A stretch of 64,000 nt of DNA from Tahibacter aquaticus (lineage in GTDB: Bacteria > Pseudomonadota > Gammaproteobacteria > Xanthomonadales > Rhodanobacteraceae): the NCBI RefSeq assembly GCF_004363655.1, contig NZ_SNZH01000007.1, positions 248,001-312,000 on the forward strand, in the 5' to 3' direction. Positions 14,929-23,915 of the stretch are shown here, piece by piece. The position numbers and the translations under genes are program-made. How positions within the stretch are numbered: position 1 is the first letter of the stretch; each line of letters opens with the position of its first letter. The notes beneath the pieces are model-generated. The model had not been told where the DNA came from. It did not search any database and worked only from the letters and a program-made list of their open reading frames with translations.

Positions 14929-16911
14929 TCAGGCCTTTGCGGAGCTGGTGCCGGTGGAGGGAATCGGATCGGGTTCCGGCTGCGCATCGCGCGACAGGGC
15001 CAGGTTGCGGAAGCGCCGGTCCGCCGCGGCCACCAGGCCGCCCAGTGTCATCAGCAGCGCACCCAGCCAGATCCAGCGTATCAGCGGTTTCACATAGACG
15101 CGGATGGACCAGGCGCCGTCGGTACCGACCGGTTCGCCCAGGGCGACATAGAGATCGCGGGTAAAGCCCGGCGCGATGGCCGATTCGGTCTGCACCTGGC
15201 CGCGCAGGTAGCGGCGCTTCTGCGGCACCAGTGTGGCGATGGTGGTGTCGCCGTCGCGCACGACGACCGTGCCTGCATCGGCTTCGTAGTTCGGCCCCTG
15301 CGCGTGCCTGGCGCCTTCGAACTGGAAGCTGTAGCGGCCGACTTCCACGCGTTCGCCCGGGGCGAAGCGCAGGTCGCGCTCGATGCCGGTGGATTCGGTC
15401 ACCAGCACGCCGGCGACGAAGACGGCCACACCGAAATGCGCGCAGATCATGCCGAGCATTTCCGGCGTATAGCGCCGTCCGGCCGGCGCATTGCGCCAGC
15501 GCGACAGCGCATACAAGGCGATGCCCAGGCCAACCCACAGCGAGACGGCCACGCCGACCACCGCCTTGAACGGCAGGTCGCGGAACAACAGCAAGGCAGC
15601 CACCGCCGCGAGCACGGCGACGATCAGCGCCGGGCGCAGCGATTTCAGCGCCGCGCCGAGCTGGCCCTGGCGCCATTTCAGGAAGGGTCCGAACGGCATC
15701 AGCAACACCACCGGTGCCATCAGCAGCATGAACATGAAGCCGAAGTAAGGCGGCCCGACCGAGATGCGGCCTGCGTCCATCGCCTCGCCCAGCAGCGGGT
15801 ACAGGGTACCCAGCAGAACCATCATGGCGGCAATGGAGAAAAGTAGATTATTGATCAACAGCAGGGTGTCGCGGCTGACGCCGGCAAACGGCTCGCCGCC
15901 GGCGACCTTGGGCGCACGGAACATGTAGATGACCAGCGAGCCGCCGACCACCACCACCAGGAAGGCCAGCACGAACAGGCCGCGCTGCGGATCGCTGGCA
16001 AAGGCGTGTACCGAGGTGAGCACGCCCGAGCGCACCAGGAAGGTGCCCAGCAGCGACAGCGAGAACGCGGCAATCGCCAGCAACAGGGTCCAGGCGCGGA
16101 ACGAGCGGCGCTTTTCGGTGACAGCCTGGGAGTGGATCAGCGCCGTGCCGACCAGCCAGGGCATGAAGGAGGCGTTTTCCACCGGATCCCAGAACCACCA
16201 GCCGCCCCAGCCCAGTTCGTAGTAGGCCCACCACGAGCCCAGTGCGATGCCCAGGGTGAGAAAGGCCCAGGCCACGTTGGTCCAGGGACGCGCCCAGCGC
16301 ACCCATGCCACGTCCAGCGCGCCGCCGAGCAGCGCAGCGATGGCAAAGGCGAACGCAACCGAGAAGCCGACATAGCCCATATACAGCATGGGCGGATGCA
16401 CGATCAGGCCGAAATCCTGCAGCAGCGGGTTCAGATCGTTGCCGTCGGCCAGCGCCGGCACATGGCGCAGGAACGGGTTGGAGGTGAGCAGGGTAAACAG
16501 CAGGAAACCGACGCTGATGAAGCCGAGCACGCCGAGCACGCGCGCCATGAACGCCGCGGGCAGGCGCCGGCTGAAGGCGGCAACGGCGACGGTCCATACA
16601 TTGAGTATCAATATCCACAACAACAAAGACCCTTCGTGCGCGCCCCAGACCGCGGAAAAGCGGTAATACCAGGGCAAAGCCGCGTTGGAGTTCTGCGCCA
16701 CGTAGACGACGGAGAAATCCTGCTTCACGAAGGCCGTGGTCAGCAGCGCGAACGCGATCGCGACGAAGATGGCCTGGCCGAACGCGGTCGGGCGCGCCGT
16801 GGCAATCAGGCGGCCGTCGCTGCGCCAGGCGCCGAGCAGCGGCAGCACGGTCTGCGCGATGGCCAGCAGCAGGGCGAGGATCAGGGCAAATTGGCCGAGT
16901 TCGGGCAGCAT
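14929..16911 (-). CDS. ccmF: Haem lyase subunit CcmF
   Basis: A 660-residue polytopic membrane protein, the core of the haem ligation complex joining haem from CcmE to apocytochrome c. The tryptophan-rich haem-handling motif GWGGWWFWDPVEN is at residues 234-246, with conserved histidines nearby (for example VHPPMLYMGY and IHSQAVTEKR). The normal length of the family is 640-660. The extreme C-terminal tail PDPIPSTGTSSAKA is encoded partly by 21 bases identical to the 3' end of the tRNA-Leu at 2918-2938, an odd feature treated separately. A 133-base gap separates it from ccmE, unlike the tight packing of most of the operon. Confidence 0.97.
   Translation of the reverse strand: MLPELGQFALILALLLAIAQTVLPLLGAWRSDGRLIATARPTAFGQAIFVAIAFALLTTAFVKQDFSVVYVAQNSNAALPWYYRFSAVWGAHEGSLLLWILILNVWTVAVAAFSRRLPAAFMARVLGVLGFISVGFLLFTLLTSNPFLRHVPALADGNDLNPLLQDFGLIVHPPMLYMGYVGFSVAFAFAIAALLGGALDVAWVRWARPWTNVAWAFLTLGIALGSWWAYYELGWGGWWFWDPVENASFMPWLVGTALIHSQAVTEKRRSFRAWTLLLAIAAFSLSLLGTFLVRSGVLTSVHAFASDPQRGLFVLAFLVVVVGGSLVIYMFRAPKVAGGEPFAGVSRDTLLLINNLLFSIAAMMVLLGTLYPLLGEAMDAGRISVGPPYFGFMFMLLMAPVVLLMPFGPFLKWRQGQLGAALKSLRPALIVAVLAAVAALLLFRDLPFKAVVGVAVSLWVGLGIALYALSRWRNAPAGRRYTPEMLGMICAHFGVAVFVAGVLVTESTGIERDLRFAPGERVEVGRYSFQFEGARHAQGPNYEADAGTVVVRDGDTTIATLVPQKRRYLRGQVQTESAIAPGFTRDLYVALGEPVGTDGAWSIRVYVKPLIRWIWLGALLMTLGGLVAAADRRFRNLALSRDAQPEPDPIPSTGTSSAKA
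14946..14966 (-). repeat. 21-base copy of tRNA-Leu 3' end within ccmF
   Basis: These 21 bases equal 2918-2938 exactly and in the same orientation. On the minus strand they run from the T-arm 3' half through the acceptor strand to the encoded CCA. Identity stops exactly at the CCA end on one side. In ccmF the bases encode part of the final tail (IPSTGTS). It could be a scar of integrase-mediated recombination at the tRNA or chance plus sampling; see findings. Confidence 0.6.
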
Positions 16912-17044
16912 GGCGTCTCTGGCTAGCTACAAATCAGTGGGCGTAAGGCTGGCAAGCCGGGCGATGCGAGCAAGCATGCACGGACCGACTTCCTCGACAT
17001 CGTGAAACGCGAATACAAAATCCGCCCGATCAGGATCGGACCAG

Positions 17045-17509
17045 TCATTTCGCTTCTGGCTTCGCCGCTTCCGGCACAGCATGCTTCTTGTGCGCATTCG
17101 CCATCGCCTCGGCTACATCGCGCGGCACGTAGTTTTCGTCGTGCTTGGCCAGCACTTCGCTGGCGACGAAACGATTGCCCTGCATAGTGCCGGTGGCGAT
17201 CACCGACTGCTTCTCGCGGAACAGGTCGGGCAGGATGCCGGTGTACTCGACCGGCATTTCCGCATCGCCGTCGGTCACGGTGAAGCCGATCCTGAGCGAA
17301 TCGCTGGCGCGCTCGATCGAGCCGGCCTTGACCATGCCGCCAAGCCGGAAGCGCGCATCGGCCGGCACCTTGCCGCCGAGCACTTCCACCGGCGTGTACA
17401 GGTAGGTCATGTTCTGCTGCAGCGCGAATACCGTCAGCGTGGCGGCAATGCCGACCGCGCCGAGGATCAGCGACACCACGATCAGGCGGCGTTTGCGGGT
17501 GGGGTTCAT
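17045..17509 (-). CDS. ccmE: Haem chaperone CcmE
   Basis: A 154-residue protein with one N-terminal membrane anchor (about 9-29) and a periplasmic OB-fold domain. The covalent haem-binding histidine is H123 in [10 protein letters not shown]. It receives haem from CcmC and delivers it to CcmF. The ATG start at 17509 overlaps the ccmD stop by four bases. The tail is alanine/lysine-rich and variable, as in other CcmE proteins. Confidence 0.97.
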   Translation of the reverse strand: MNPTRKRRLIVVSLILGAVGIAATLTVFALQQNMTYLYTPVEVLGGKVPADARFRLGGMVKAGSIERASDSLRIGFTVTDGDAEMPVEYTGILPDLFREKQSVIATGTMQGNRFVASEVLAKHDENYVPRDVAEAMANAHKKHAVPEAAKPEAK

Positions 17510-17682
17510 GTGTTTTCCTCGTTGCGTTTCTGCGTACGGCGCAAGCGGCCGCGCAATTCGCGCAGCACGCGGCGGCGTTTGAGCAGCGGCGCCAGCGCAT
17601 CCAGCGCCAGCACCACGATAAAGATGGCGAAGGCGCTCCAGACATAACCGCCGTAGCCGCCCATGGAGAGAAACTCGCTCAT
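17506..17682 (-). CDS. ccmD: Haem exporter accessory protein CcmD
   Basis: A 58-residue protein with one membrane segment ([18 protein letters not shown], about 13-30) and a basic cytoplasmic tail ([19 protein letters not shown]). CcmD is a small subunit of the CcmABC complex needed for release of haem-loaded CcmE. The start at 17682 overlaps the ccmC stop by four bases and the end overlaps ccmE by four. The open frame extends far upstream only as a shadow of ccmC. Confidence 0.93.
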   Translation of the reverse strand: MSEFLSMGGYGGYVWSAFAIFIVVLALDALAPLLKRRRVLRELRGRLRRTQKRNEENT

Positions 17683-18437
17683 GCGCGCGGCTCCTCGGCC
17701 AGGGCGATCTGGCGCACCCAGTCCTTGCCCGATTCCAGTTCCAGCAGATCGACGCGGGCGCGCGACAGCAGGCTGGCGGCGAACAGGAATTTGGTCGCAA
17801 CGGCCATGGTCAGCAGCGGCCAGAGCATGCGTGCATCGATCAGCGAAGGGCCGAACAGCTTCACGGTCGAGCCCTGGTGCAAGGTGTTCCACCAGTTGAC
17901 CGAGAAATGCACGATGGGCAGGTTGACGATGCCGATCAGCGCGAGGAAGGCCGCCGCGCGTGCCGCCTGGCGGCGGTCTTCGATGGCATGGTAGAGACCG
18001 ATCACGCCGAGGTAGAGGAACAGCAGTACCAGTTCCGAGGTGAGGCGTGCGTCCCAGGTCCACCAGGTGCCCCACATCGGCTTGCCCCAGATCGAACCGG
18101 TGGCCAGGCAGATGAAGGTGAATGCGGCACCGATCGGCGCCGCCGCCATCGCCAGGGTTTCCGACAGCTTGATGCGCCAGACCAGGGCGATGAAGCCGTT
18201 CGCCGCCATGAAGAAATACACGAACAGGCTCATCCAGGCGCAGGGCACGTGCACGAAGATGATGCGGAAGGCGTCGCCCTGCTGGTAGTCGCGTGGCGCG
18301 ACGAACAGGCCGCCGTACAGGCCCAGCGCCAGGCCGGCCAGCGCCAGCGCCCACAGCCACGGCAGCAGGCGCCCCGCCAGCCGGTAGAAGTAGGGCGGCG
18401 AGCCAAGCTTGTGGAACCAGAGGAGAAGTGGATTCAT
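17679..18437 (-). CDS. ccmC: Haem transporter subunit CcmC
   Basis: A 252-residue protein with six predicted membrane helices. The tryptophan motif [12 protein letters not shown] (122-133) and flanking conserved histidines (H63 in [10 protein letters not shown]177-region VHFSVNWW) form the haem-binding site that loads CcmE. Length is normal. It starts 52 bases after the end of ccmB and overlaps ccmD by four bases. Confidence 0.97.
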   Translation of the reverse strand: MNPLLLWFHKLGSPPYFYRLAGRLLPWLWALALAGLALGLYGGLFVAPRDYQQGDAFRIIFVHVPCAWMSLFVYFFMAANGFIALVWRIKLSETLAMAAAPIGAAFTFICLATGSIWGKPMWGTWWTWDARLTSELVLLFLYLGVIGLYHAIEDRRQAARAAAFLALIGIVNLPIVHFSVNWWNTLHQGSTVKLFGPSLIDARMLWPLLTMAVATKFLFAASLLSRARVDLLELESGKDWVRQIALAEEPRA

Positions 18438-18489
18438 GGACTGCTATACAAGGCCGCAACTGTGGAGGGATGTGCCATCGTCATCTGCA

Positions 18490-19173
18490 TCAGTTCAGCG
18501 AAATCCGCAACGCGGCGGCGCAGGCCAGCGGTGCCAGCACCAGCGCCAGCGCCAGCGCGGCGCCCAGCCATAGGAGCGGCGCCAGCGTGGGCAGGCCCTG
18601 TTGCGCCGCATTGCAGGCGCCGGCGGCAAAAATCAGCACCGGCACGTACAAAGGCAGCACCAGCAGCGCCAGGAGCATACCAGAGCGCCGCATGCCGACC
18701 GTCAGCGCCACGCAGACCGCGCCGATCAGGCTGAGCAGCGGCGTGGACAAGGCCAGCGCCGCCATCAAGGTGCCCAGCACCGGCCGTGGCAGATAGAGCA
18801 TTTCGCCCAGCAGCGGCGCCACCAGCAGCAGCGGCAGTGCCGTGGTCAGCCAGTGCACGGCAATCTTGCAGGCCAGCAGCAGCGCCAGCGGGTGCGGCGA
18901 CAGCACCAGTTGTTCCAGCGAACCGTCTTCCAGGTCCGAGCGGAACAGCGCGTCCAGCGACAAAAGCCCGGCCAGCAGCAGCGCAACCAGTACCGCGCCG
19001 GCGGAGATCTGCTGCAGTGCCTTGGGCTCCGGCCCCAGCGCGAAGGGGAACAGTGCGACCACCATGATGGCGAACAGCACCGGGTTCAGCGCATCGCCGC
19101 GGCGGCGCCAGACCAGGCCGAAATCGCGCACGAACACGGCGCGGCAGGCGGAAGTTGCCGTGCCGTAGCTCAT
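18490..19173 (-). CDS. ccmB: ABC transporter membrane subunit CcmB
   Basis: A 227-residue integral membrane protein with about six hydrophobic helices, pairing with the ATPase CcmA. Family features include FRSDLEDGSLEQLVLSP near residues 77-93 and the PLYVPVLIFAAGA segment near the C-terminus. The ATG start at 19173 overlaps the ccmA stop by four bases. The longer upstream open frame is a shadow of ccmA. Confidence 0.95.
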   Translation of the reverse strand: MSYGTATSACRAVFVRDFGLVWRRRGDALNPVLFAIMVVALFPFALGPEPKALQQISAGAVLVALLLAGLLSLDALFRSDLEDGSLEQLVLSPHPLALLLACKIAVHWLTTALPLLLVAPLLGEMLYLPRPVLGTLMAALALSTPLLSLIGAVCVALTVGMRRSGMLLALLVLPLYVPVLIFAAGACNAAQQGLPTLAPLLWLGAALALALVLAPLACAAALRISLN

Positions 19174-19829
19174 GCGGCCGCCATATCGGTATTGCGCAGG
19201 GCAATACGCCGCGGAGTGCCCGAGGTATAGGCGTAGGCGCCGTGCGAGGTGATCAGTGCGGCGCCGCCGCGCAGCGCGTGCAGTTCCAGCAGGCGGTTGA
19301 CCAGGCCGATGCCTTCGCGGTCGAGGTTGGCGTAAGGCTCGTCCAGCAGCCATAGCGCTGCCGGCACCAGCAGCAGCCGCGCCAGCGCGACACGCTTCTT
19401 CTGTCCGGCGGAAAGCTGGCGCAGCGGCACGTCTTCGTAGCCTTCCAGGCCGACGCTCTTGAGCGCGTGGTGCGGTGTGATGCCCGCGCGCAGGCCGCCG
19501 ATGCCGATGGCGAAGCGCAGATTTTGCAAAGGCGACAATTCCGCTTTTATCCCCAGCAGGTGACCGAGCAGGGCGACCTGGTGCGACAGCCGCGCCAGGG
19601 TCAGCGGCTCGCCGTTGAGCAGAATCTCGCCACTGGATGGTTCCAGCAGGCCGGACAGCACTTTGAGCAAGGTTGTCTTGCCGCTGCCGTTGTCGCCTTC
19701 CATCAGCACCACGTCGCCGCCGTACAACTGGAAGCTCAGCGGCCCGAAGATCGGCTCGTCGTTGCGCAGGTAGGCGAGGCCGCGCGCTTGCAACAGCGCC
19801 GGCGCCTCGGAATCGATAGGGGAATTCAT
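19170..19829 (-). CDS. ccmA: ABC transporter ATPase CcmA
   Basis: A 219-residue ABC ATPase. Walker A is GDNGSGKT (45-52), the signature is LSAGQKKR (139-146) and Walker B is WLLDEP (160-165), followed by the D-loop NLD. With CcmB it powers release of holo-CcmE. It is the first gene of the ccm operon; the promoter must lie in the 73 bases separating it from the end of the Ser/Thr kinase gene or further upstream. Confidence 0.97.
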   Translation of the reverse strand: MNSPIDSEAPALLQARGLAYLRNDEPIFGPLSFQLYGGDVVLMEGDNGSGKTTLLKVLSGLLEPSSGEILLNGEPLTLARLSHQVALLGHLLGIKAELSPLQNLRFAIGIGGLRAGITPHHALKSVGLEGYEDVPLRQLSAGQKKRVALARLLLVPAALWLLDEPYANLDREGIGLVNRLLELHALRGGAALITSHGAYAYTSGTPRRIALRNTDMAAA

Positions 19830-19902
19830 GCGGGCGCAATCCTAACCGCGCGCAGGCGCGCTTGCCACGCACCGTGGCATCGCGCCGCAGCGGCGGCGGC
19901 GG

Positions 19903-22806
19903 TCAGCGCGTGGCCTGGCCCAGGTGGGCGCGAAACTGGCGCAGATTTTCCGGGTCGGGGTTGGTCCATTCGGGCAGCAGGCGTTCGGCCTCCTTCTGTG
20001 CCGCCAGGGCCTGCGCCGGTTGCCCCAGGTTTCTGGCAGCCTCGGCCATGATGGCCCAGGCCATGGCACGCACCGCGGCCGAGCCGGCGCCGTAGCTGGC
20101 GCCGTTGTCGAGCAGCGCCTGCGCCAGTTCGCTGGCCTGGGCCGCATGGCCCAAGGCCAGCTCGGCGCGGGCCTGGCCCAGCATTGCGCCGGCGTAGCGC
20201 GGCTCGGCCTGGGCGCCGAGTTTTTCCAGCACGGCACGGCAGGAACGGAAATTGTCCCGCGCGGCCTCGGCATGGCCGTTGATCAGTTGCGCCGCGCCCA
20301 GGGTCTGGCGCACCGCGGCGTTGTCGCGGCTGCCGGCCAGCAGCTTGTCCGCAATGGCGAGCGCTTCGGTCGCATTGGCCTCGGCCGCGGCACCGTTGCC
20401 GCGACGGCGTTCCCACTGGCTGAGGCCGTTCAGGCTGCTCATCACCAGCGGGTGCATGTCGCCGACGGCCTGGCGATTGCGCGCCAGCGCCGCCCGCAGC
20501 AGCGGCTCGGCTTCGTCCAGCCGCTCCAGCCGGGTCAGGCCTATGCCAAGGTTGCTGTCGACGGTGCGGCCCTGGGGCGAATCGCCGAGATGGTTTTCCT
20601 GGAAGATCGCCCGCGATTCGCTGAGCAGATCCACCATGCGCGGGAAATCCTGCTGGCTCATGGCCAGGTTGGCCAGCGAGTTGAGGGTCGAGGCCACGGC
20701 CGGATGGCGCTGCCCCAGCGCCGCGCGCTGTATCGCCAGTGCCTCGCCCAGCACGGCGGCGCTCTCTTCCAGCTTGCCCTGCTGGCGCAGGGCGATGCCG
20801 AGGATGGTCAGGCTTTCGCCCACAGCCGCGTGCTGCAGGCCCAGGCGTTTGCGCCGCATATCCAGGCCGATGCGCGCTTCGCGTTCGCCGGCGGCGCTGG
20901 ACTGACGGTCGAGCAGCATCACGGCATAGTCGTTGTGTACGGTCGCCAGCTGCGAATGTTCATTGCCGTAGGCAGTTTCGGCGCGGGCAATCGCATCGCG
21001 GAAGGCTGCATCGGCTTCGTCGTAGCGGGCCAGGCGGGCCAGCAGCAGCGCTTCCAGCTGGTGGTCGCGGGCCTGCTCGGCCAAGCCTTGGATGCCGAGG
21101 CGGTCGCTCAGGGCCGTGGCGGCGCGGATCGAGGCCAGGCCGTCGGCGAATTTGCCCTGGCGGTCTTCGATCTGGGCGCGTTCGGCCAGCAGCGCGCTGA
21201 GCTGGCGCGGATCGTCGGTCTGCTGCTGTGTCTGGGTCAGCAACTCCAGCGCCTGGGCATACTGCGCCTGTTCCCGCCGTACCTGCGCCAGCTGCAATGC
21301 GTTTTCCACAAGTGATGAAGTATTGTTTTCCGCCTGGAACGCACTGCGCGCCTGGTCCAGCAGCTCGGCGGCTTTGTCGAACTGGCCGAGCTGGCGGTAC
21401 AAGGTACCCAGGGTCTGGCGCATTTCCGCCTGCAGTGCCGGCTGCCCGGCGAGTTCCTCGCCGATGCGGGCCGAACCCTGGTCGAGCAGTTCGCGCGCGG
21501 TGATGCGGTTGCCGCTGGCGGCGTCGGGTGCGGAGGCATCGAACACGCCGGTCAGGAAGCGCTGTGCGGCGCGGGCCAGTTCCGCCTCGTGCGCGGCACG
21601 GCGGGCTTGCCACAGGGCCAGCGCGCTGCCGGCGATGATGGCGGCCAGGCCGAACAGCAGCGCGGCGCTGGCCAGCTTGTGCCGCGTCACCAGCCGGCGC
21701 AGCCGGTACCAGCCGCTGTCGCGCCGCGCCAGGATGGGCGCACCGCGCAGGAAGCGCTGTACATCGTCGGCCAGGGCCTGCGCCGTGGGATAGCGCCGCG
21801 CCGGCTCGGCGTCGGTGGCCCGGGCGACGATCACGGCCAGATCGCCGCGCAACTGCCGCGGCGGCACCGCGCTGCCGGTGCCTGCTGCCTTGCTCAGGCG
21901 TTCGCTGACCGGGCCGGACTGGGCCGCCGGGTTGTCGTGAAAGCGCGCGCCGCTGAGCAGTTCGAACAGCAGCACGCCCAGGGCGTAGACATCGACGGCC
22001 GTACCTATGGCTTCGCCGCGGATCTGTTCCGGTGCGGCATAGGCGCGGCTGAGGAAACGGGCGCCAGTACTGGTGCGCGCATCGGTACCGTCTTCTTCCA
22101 GCACCTTGGCCACGCCGAAATCCAGCAGGTGCGGCAGGCCCTGCGCATCGACCAGCACGTTGCCGGGCTTCAGGTCGCGATGCACGACCAGCTGTCCGTG
22201 CGCATAGGCCACGGCTTCGGCCAGCTGGCGGAACAGATCCAGCCGCTGCGCCAGGGTCGGCCGCGACGTCGCTGCCCAGTCCTGCAGCGGCACGCCGTCG
22301 ACATATTCCATGACGAACCAGGGCTGGCCCGATTCGCTGATGCCGCCGTCGAGCAGGCGCGCAATCAGCGGATGCTGCAATTGCGCCAGGATGCGCCGTT
22401 CGCGCCGGAAACGGGCGAGGATTTCACCCGAATCCATGCCGCGCTTGATCCACTTCAGCGCACCGTGCTGCACATAGCCGTCGCCGCTGCGTTCGACCAG
22501 GAATACCGCGCCCATGCCGCCGCGGCCGATACAGCGCTGGATGTTCCAGCCGGCGATCTGCGTGCCGGCGGCGAGTTCGTCGTCGGTATGTGCAGCCAGC
22601 CGCTCGGCCACCGTCGCGGCGCTGCCGTCGAGCAGGTGCGGCGCGCTTTCCGCGGCAAGCAGCTGCTGCAGCACTGCCTGCAGGCGCGTGTCGCCGGCGC
22701 AGTGGGCCGTGACGAAAACCTCGCGCTGCGACGGCGCCAGTTCCAGCGCCTCGCGCAGCAGCGCATAGGCGCGGCGCTTGAGTTCGATGTCGCTGGTATC
22801 GTTCAT
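19903..22806 (-). CDS. Ser/Thr protein kinase with C-terminal TPR region (ECF-associated type)
   Basis: A 967-residue protein. The kinase domain (about 87-355) has GRGGMG (94-99), K118, HRDLKPGN (209-216) and DFG (229-231), so it should be catalytically competent. One membrane helix (about 379-400, SAALLFGLAAIIAGSALALW) precedes a long TPR-type helical region to the C-terminus (for example NSLANLAMSQQDFPRMVDLL). The four-base overlap with an ECF sigma factor gene just upstream is the known pairing in which the kinase phosphorylates the sigma factor instead of an anti-sigma factor acting on it; that link here is inference. The kinase part is built like the one at 7687-11052, but the intervening N-terminal 85 residues and the outer part differ. 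Confidence 0.92.
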   Translation of the reverse strand: MNDTSDIELKRRAYALLREALELAPSQREVFVTAHCAGDTRLQAVLQQLLAAESAPHLLDGSAATVAERLAAHTDDELAAGTQIAGWNIQRCIGRGGMGAVFLVERSGDGYVQHGALKWIKRGMDSGEILARFRRERRILAQLQHPLIARLLDGGISESGQPWFVMEYVDGVPLQDWAATSRPTLAQRLDLFRQLAEAVAYAHGQLVVHRDLKPGNVLVDAQGLPHLLDFGVAKVLEEDGTDARTSTGARFLSRAYAAPEQIRGEAIGTAVDVYALGVLLFELLSGARFHDNPAAQSGPVSERLSKAAGTGSAVPPRQLRGDLAVIVARATDAEPARRYPTAQALADDVQRFLRGAPILARRDSGWYRLRRLVTRHKLASAALLFGLAAIIAGSALALWQARRAAHEAELARAAQRFLTGVFDASAPDAASGNRITARELLDQGSARIGEELAGQPALQAEMRQTLGTLYRQLGQFDKAAELLDQARSAFQAENNTSSLVENALQLAQVRREQAQYAQALELLTQTQQQTDDPRQLSALLAERAQIEDRQGKFADGLASIRAATALSDRLGIQGLAEQARDHQLEALLLARLARYDEADAAFRDAIARAETAYGNEHSQLATVHNDYAVMLLDRQSSAAGEREARIGLDMRRKRLGLQHAAVGESLTILGIALRQQGKLEESAAVLGEALAIQRAALGQRHPAVASTLNSLANLAMSQQDFPRMVDLLSESRAIFQENHLGDSPQGRTVDSNLGIGLTRLERLDEAEPLLRAALARNRQAVGDMHPLVMSSLNGLSQWERRRGNGAAAEANATEALAIADKLLAGSRDNAAVRQTLGAAQLINGHAEAARDNFRSCRAVLEKLGAQAEPRYAGAMLGQARAELALGHAAQASELAQALLDNGASYGAGSAAVRAMAWAIMAEAARNLGQPAQALAAQKEAERLLPEWTNPDPENLRQFRAHLGQATR

Positions 22807-23369
22807 GCGCCGGGCGGCGGCGTGGCCATTTCCGCAGCAAGCAGGGCGCGTGCTGCCTGCCAGTCGCGCATTACCGTGCGTACGGTCAGGCCTTCGAGTT
22901 CGGCCACTTCGGGAAAGGCCATGCCGGCGAAGAAATGCAGTTGCACCACACGCGCGGCGCGCTCGTCGATCTGTTCCAGCGTGGTGAGTGCCTGGTCCAG
23001 GGCGAGTACGTCGATGGCATCGTCGGGACGGTCGGGCAGGCGGTCGTCGAGGGTCACCATGATGGCGCCACCGCCGCGCTTGTCGGCCTGGATGCGCCGC
23101 GCATGATCCACCATTACCTGGCGCATGGCGCGCGCTGCCAGGGCCATGAAATGCTGGCGGTTGCTGGGATTGAGCTGGCTGGCGGCGGCCAGCTTCACAT
23201 AGGTTTCATTCACCAGCGCCGTGGTCGACAGGGTGAGTACGGCGTTGCCGCGCAGCTGGCGCCGCGCGCACAGGCGAAGTTCGTCGTAGAGCAGGGTGAA
23301 CAGCCGGTCCTGGGCCAGGGCCTCGCCTCGGCTGGAAGCGGCGAGCAAGGCAGTCACATCATCGTGCAT
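22803..23369 (-). CDS. ECF-type RNA polymerase sigma factor
   Basis: A 188-residue sigma factor. Region 2 spans about 10-85 (FTLLYDELRLCARRQLRG, LVNETYVKL, HFMALAARAMRQVMVDHARR) and region 4 about 125-180 (LTTLEQIDERAARVVQLHFF, then GMAFPEVAELEGLTVRTVMR). The motif ALVNETYVKL and the RQVMVDHAR block mark the subgroup commonly encoded beside Ser/Thr kinases. I chose the ATG at 23369; upstream in-frame codons begin with TTG and lack support. The stop overlaps the kinase start by four bases (ATGA). No anti-sigma factor gene is adjacent. Confidence 0.92.
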   Translation of the reverse strand: MHDDVTALLAASSRGEALAQDRLFTLLYDELRLCARRQLRGNAVLTLSTTALVNETYVKLAAASQLNPSNRQHFMALAARAMRQVMVDHARRIQADKRGGGAIMVTLDDRLPDRPDDAIDVLALDQALTTLEQIDERAARVVQLHFFAGMAFPEVAELEGLTVRTVMRDWQAARALLAAEMATPPPGA

Positions 23370-23474
23370 AAAGGCGATCCGGAAGCGACGGCGCAACTGT
23401 CGAGCAAGGTGGTGGCGGCGTCAATCGCAGGCCGTTGTCGCTGCGGCCCGCGTGGCGTGCCGGCGGTGCGTGGT

Positions 23475-23915
23475 TCAGAGCGTGCGGGCGCCGTCTGCGG
23501 CATAGATTCGCAGCTGCACCGCGGCCTGTCTGTGCGCCATCACGACTGCATTCTGTGAATGGTGCCACGCAAGTGCGTCGATGCGGTCGAGCGCCAGATC
23601 CGCGACCAGCAGCGACGGTTCGCGCCAGGCCTGGCCAGGAATACGGCCGACGGCAGGCAACCAGCGTGCCTGCAGGTTTTTCAACTGCCGCAGCAGCGCG
23701 TGTTGCGCGGCGCGATTCAGCGCTGCTGCCTGTGCCTGCGAAAACGGGTTGTATGCGGTGATGAATGCGCACAGCGGCGCATCGCCCAGCCAGGCTTGCA
23801 CCGTCTCGGGCAAAGGCTGGCCGATGCGCAGGCAGCTGCGGCCGGCGCGCGATGGCAGCCGTACTTCGAAGTGCGTATCGCGGTAGAGCTGCAGTAGCGC
23901 CGCCGCGATCGCCAC
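23475..23915 (-). CDS. DUF3293 family protein
   Basis: A 146-residue cytoplasmic protein. The segment CAFITAYNPFSQ (about 49-60) followed by an asparagine/arginine helix (AALNRAAQHALLRQL) is the hallmark of DUF3293, a family of unknown function. Its GTG start directly abuts the TGA of the monooxygenase gene, so it is the last gene of the kynurenine operon and translation is likely coupled. No catalytic residues are recognisable. Confidence 0.8.
   Translation of the reverse strand: MAIAAALLQLYRDTHFEVRLPSRAGRSCLRIGQPLPETVQAWLGDAPLCAFITAYNPFSQAQAAALNRAAQHALLRQLKNLQARWLPAVGRIPGQAWREPSLLVADLALDRIDALAWHHSQNAVVMAHRQAAVQLRIYAADGARTL

Noticed and set aside
2918-14966. Integrated island bounded by the two tRNA-derived 21-base copies
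   Set aside because: The interval holds core genes (metX-like, part of ccm), no integrase, and the duplicate is on the 5' side of the tRNA, the wrong side for classical integration.
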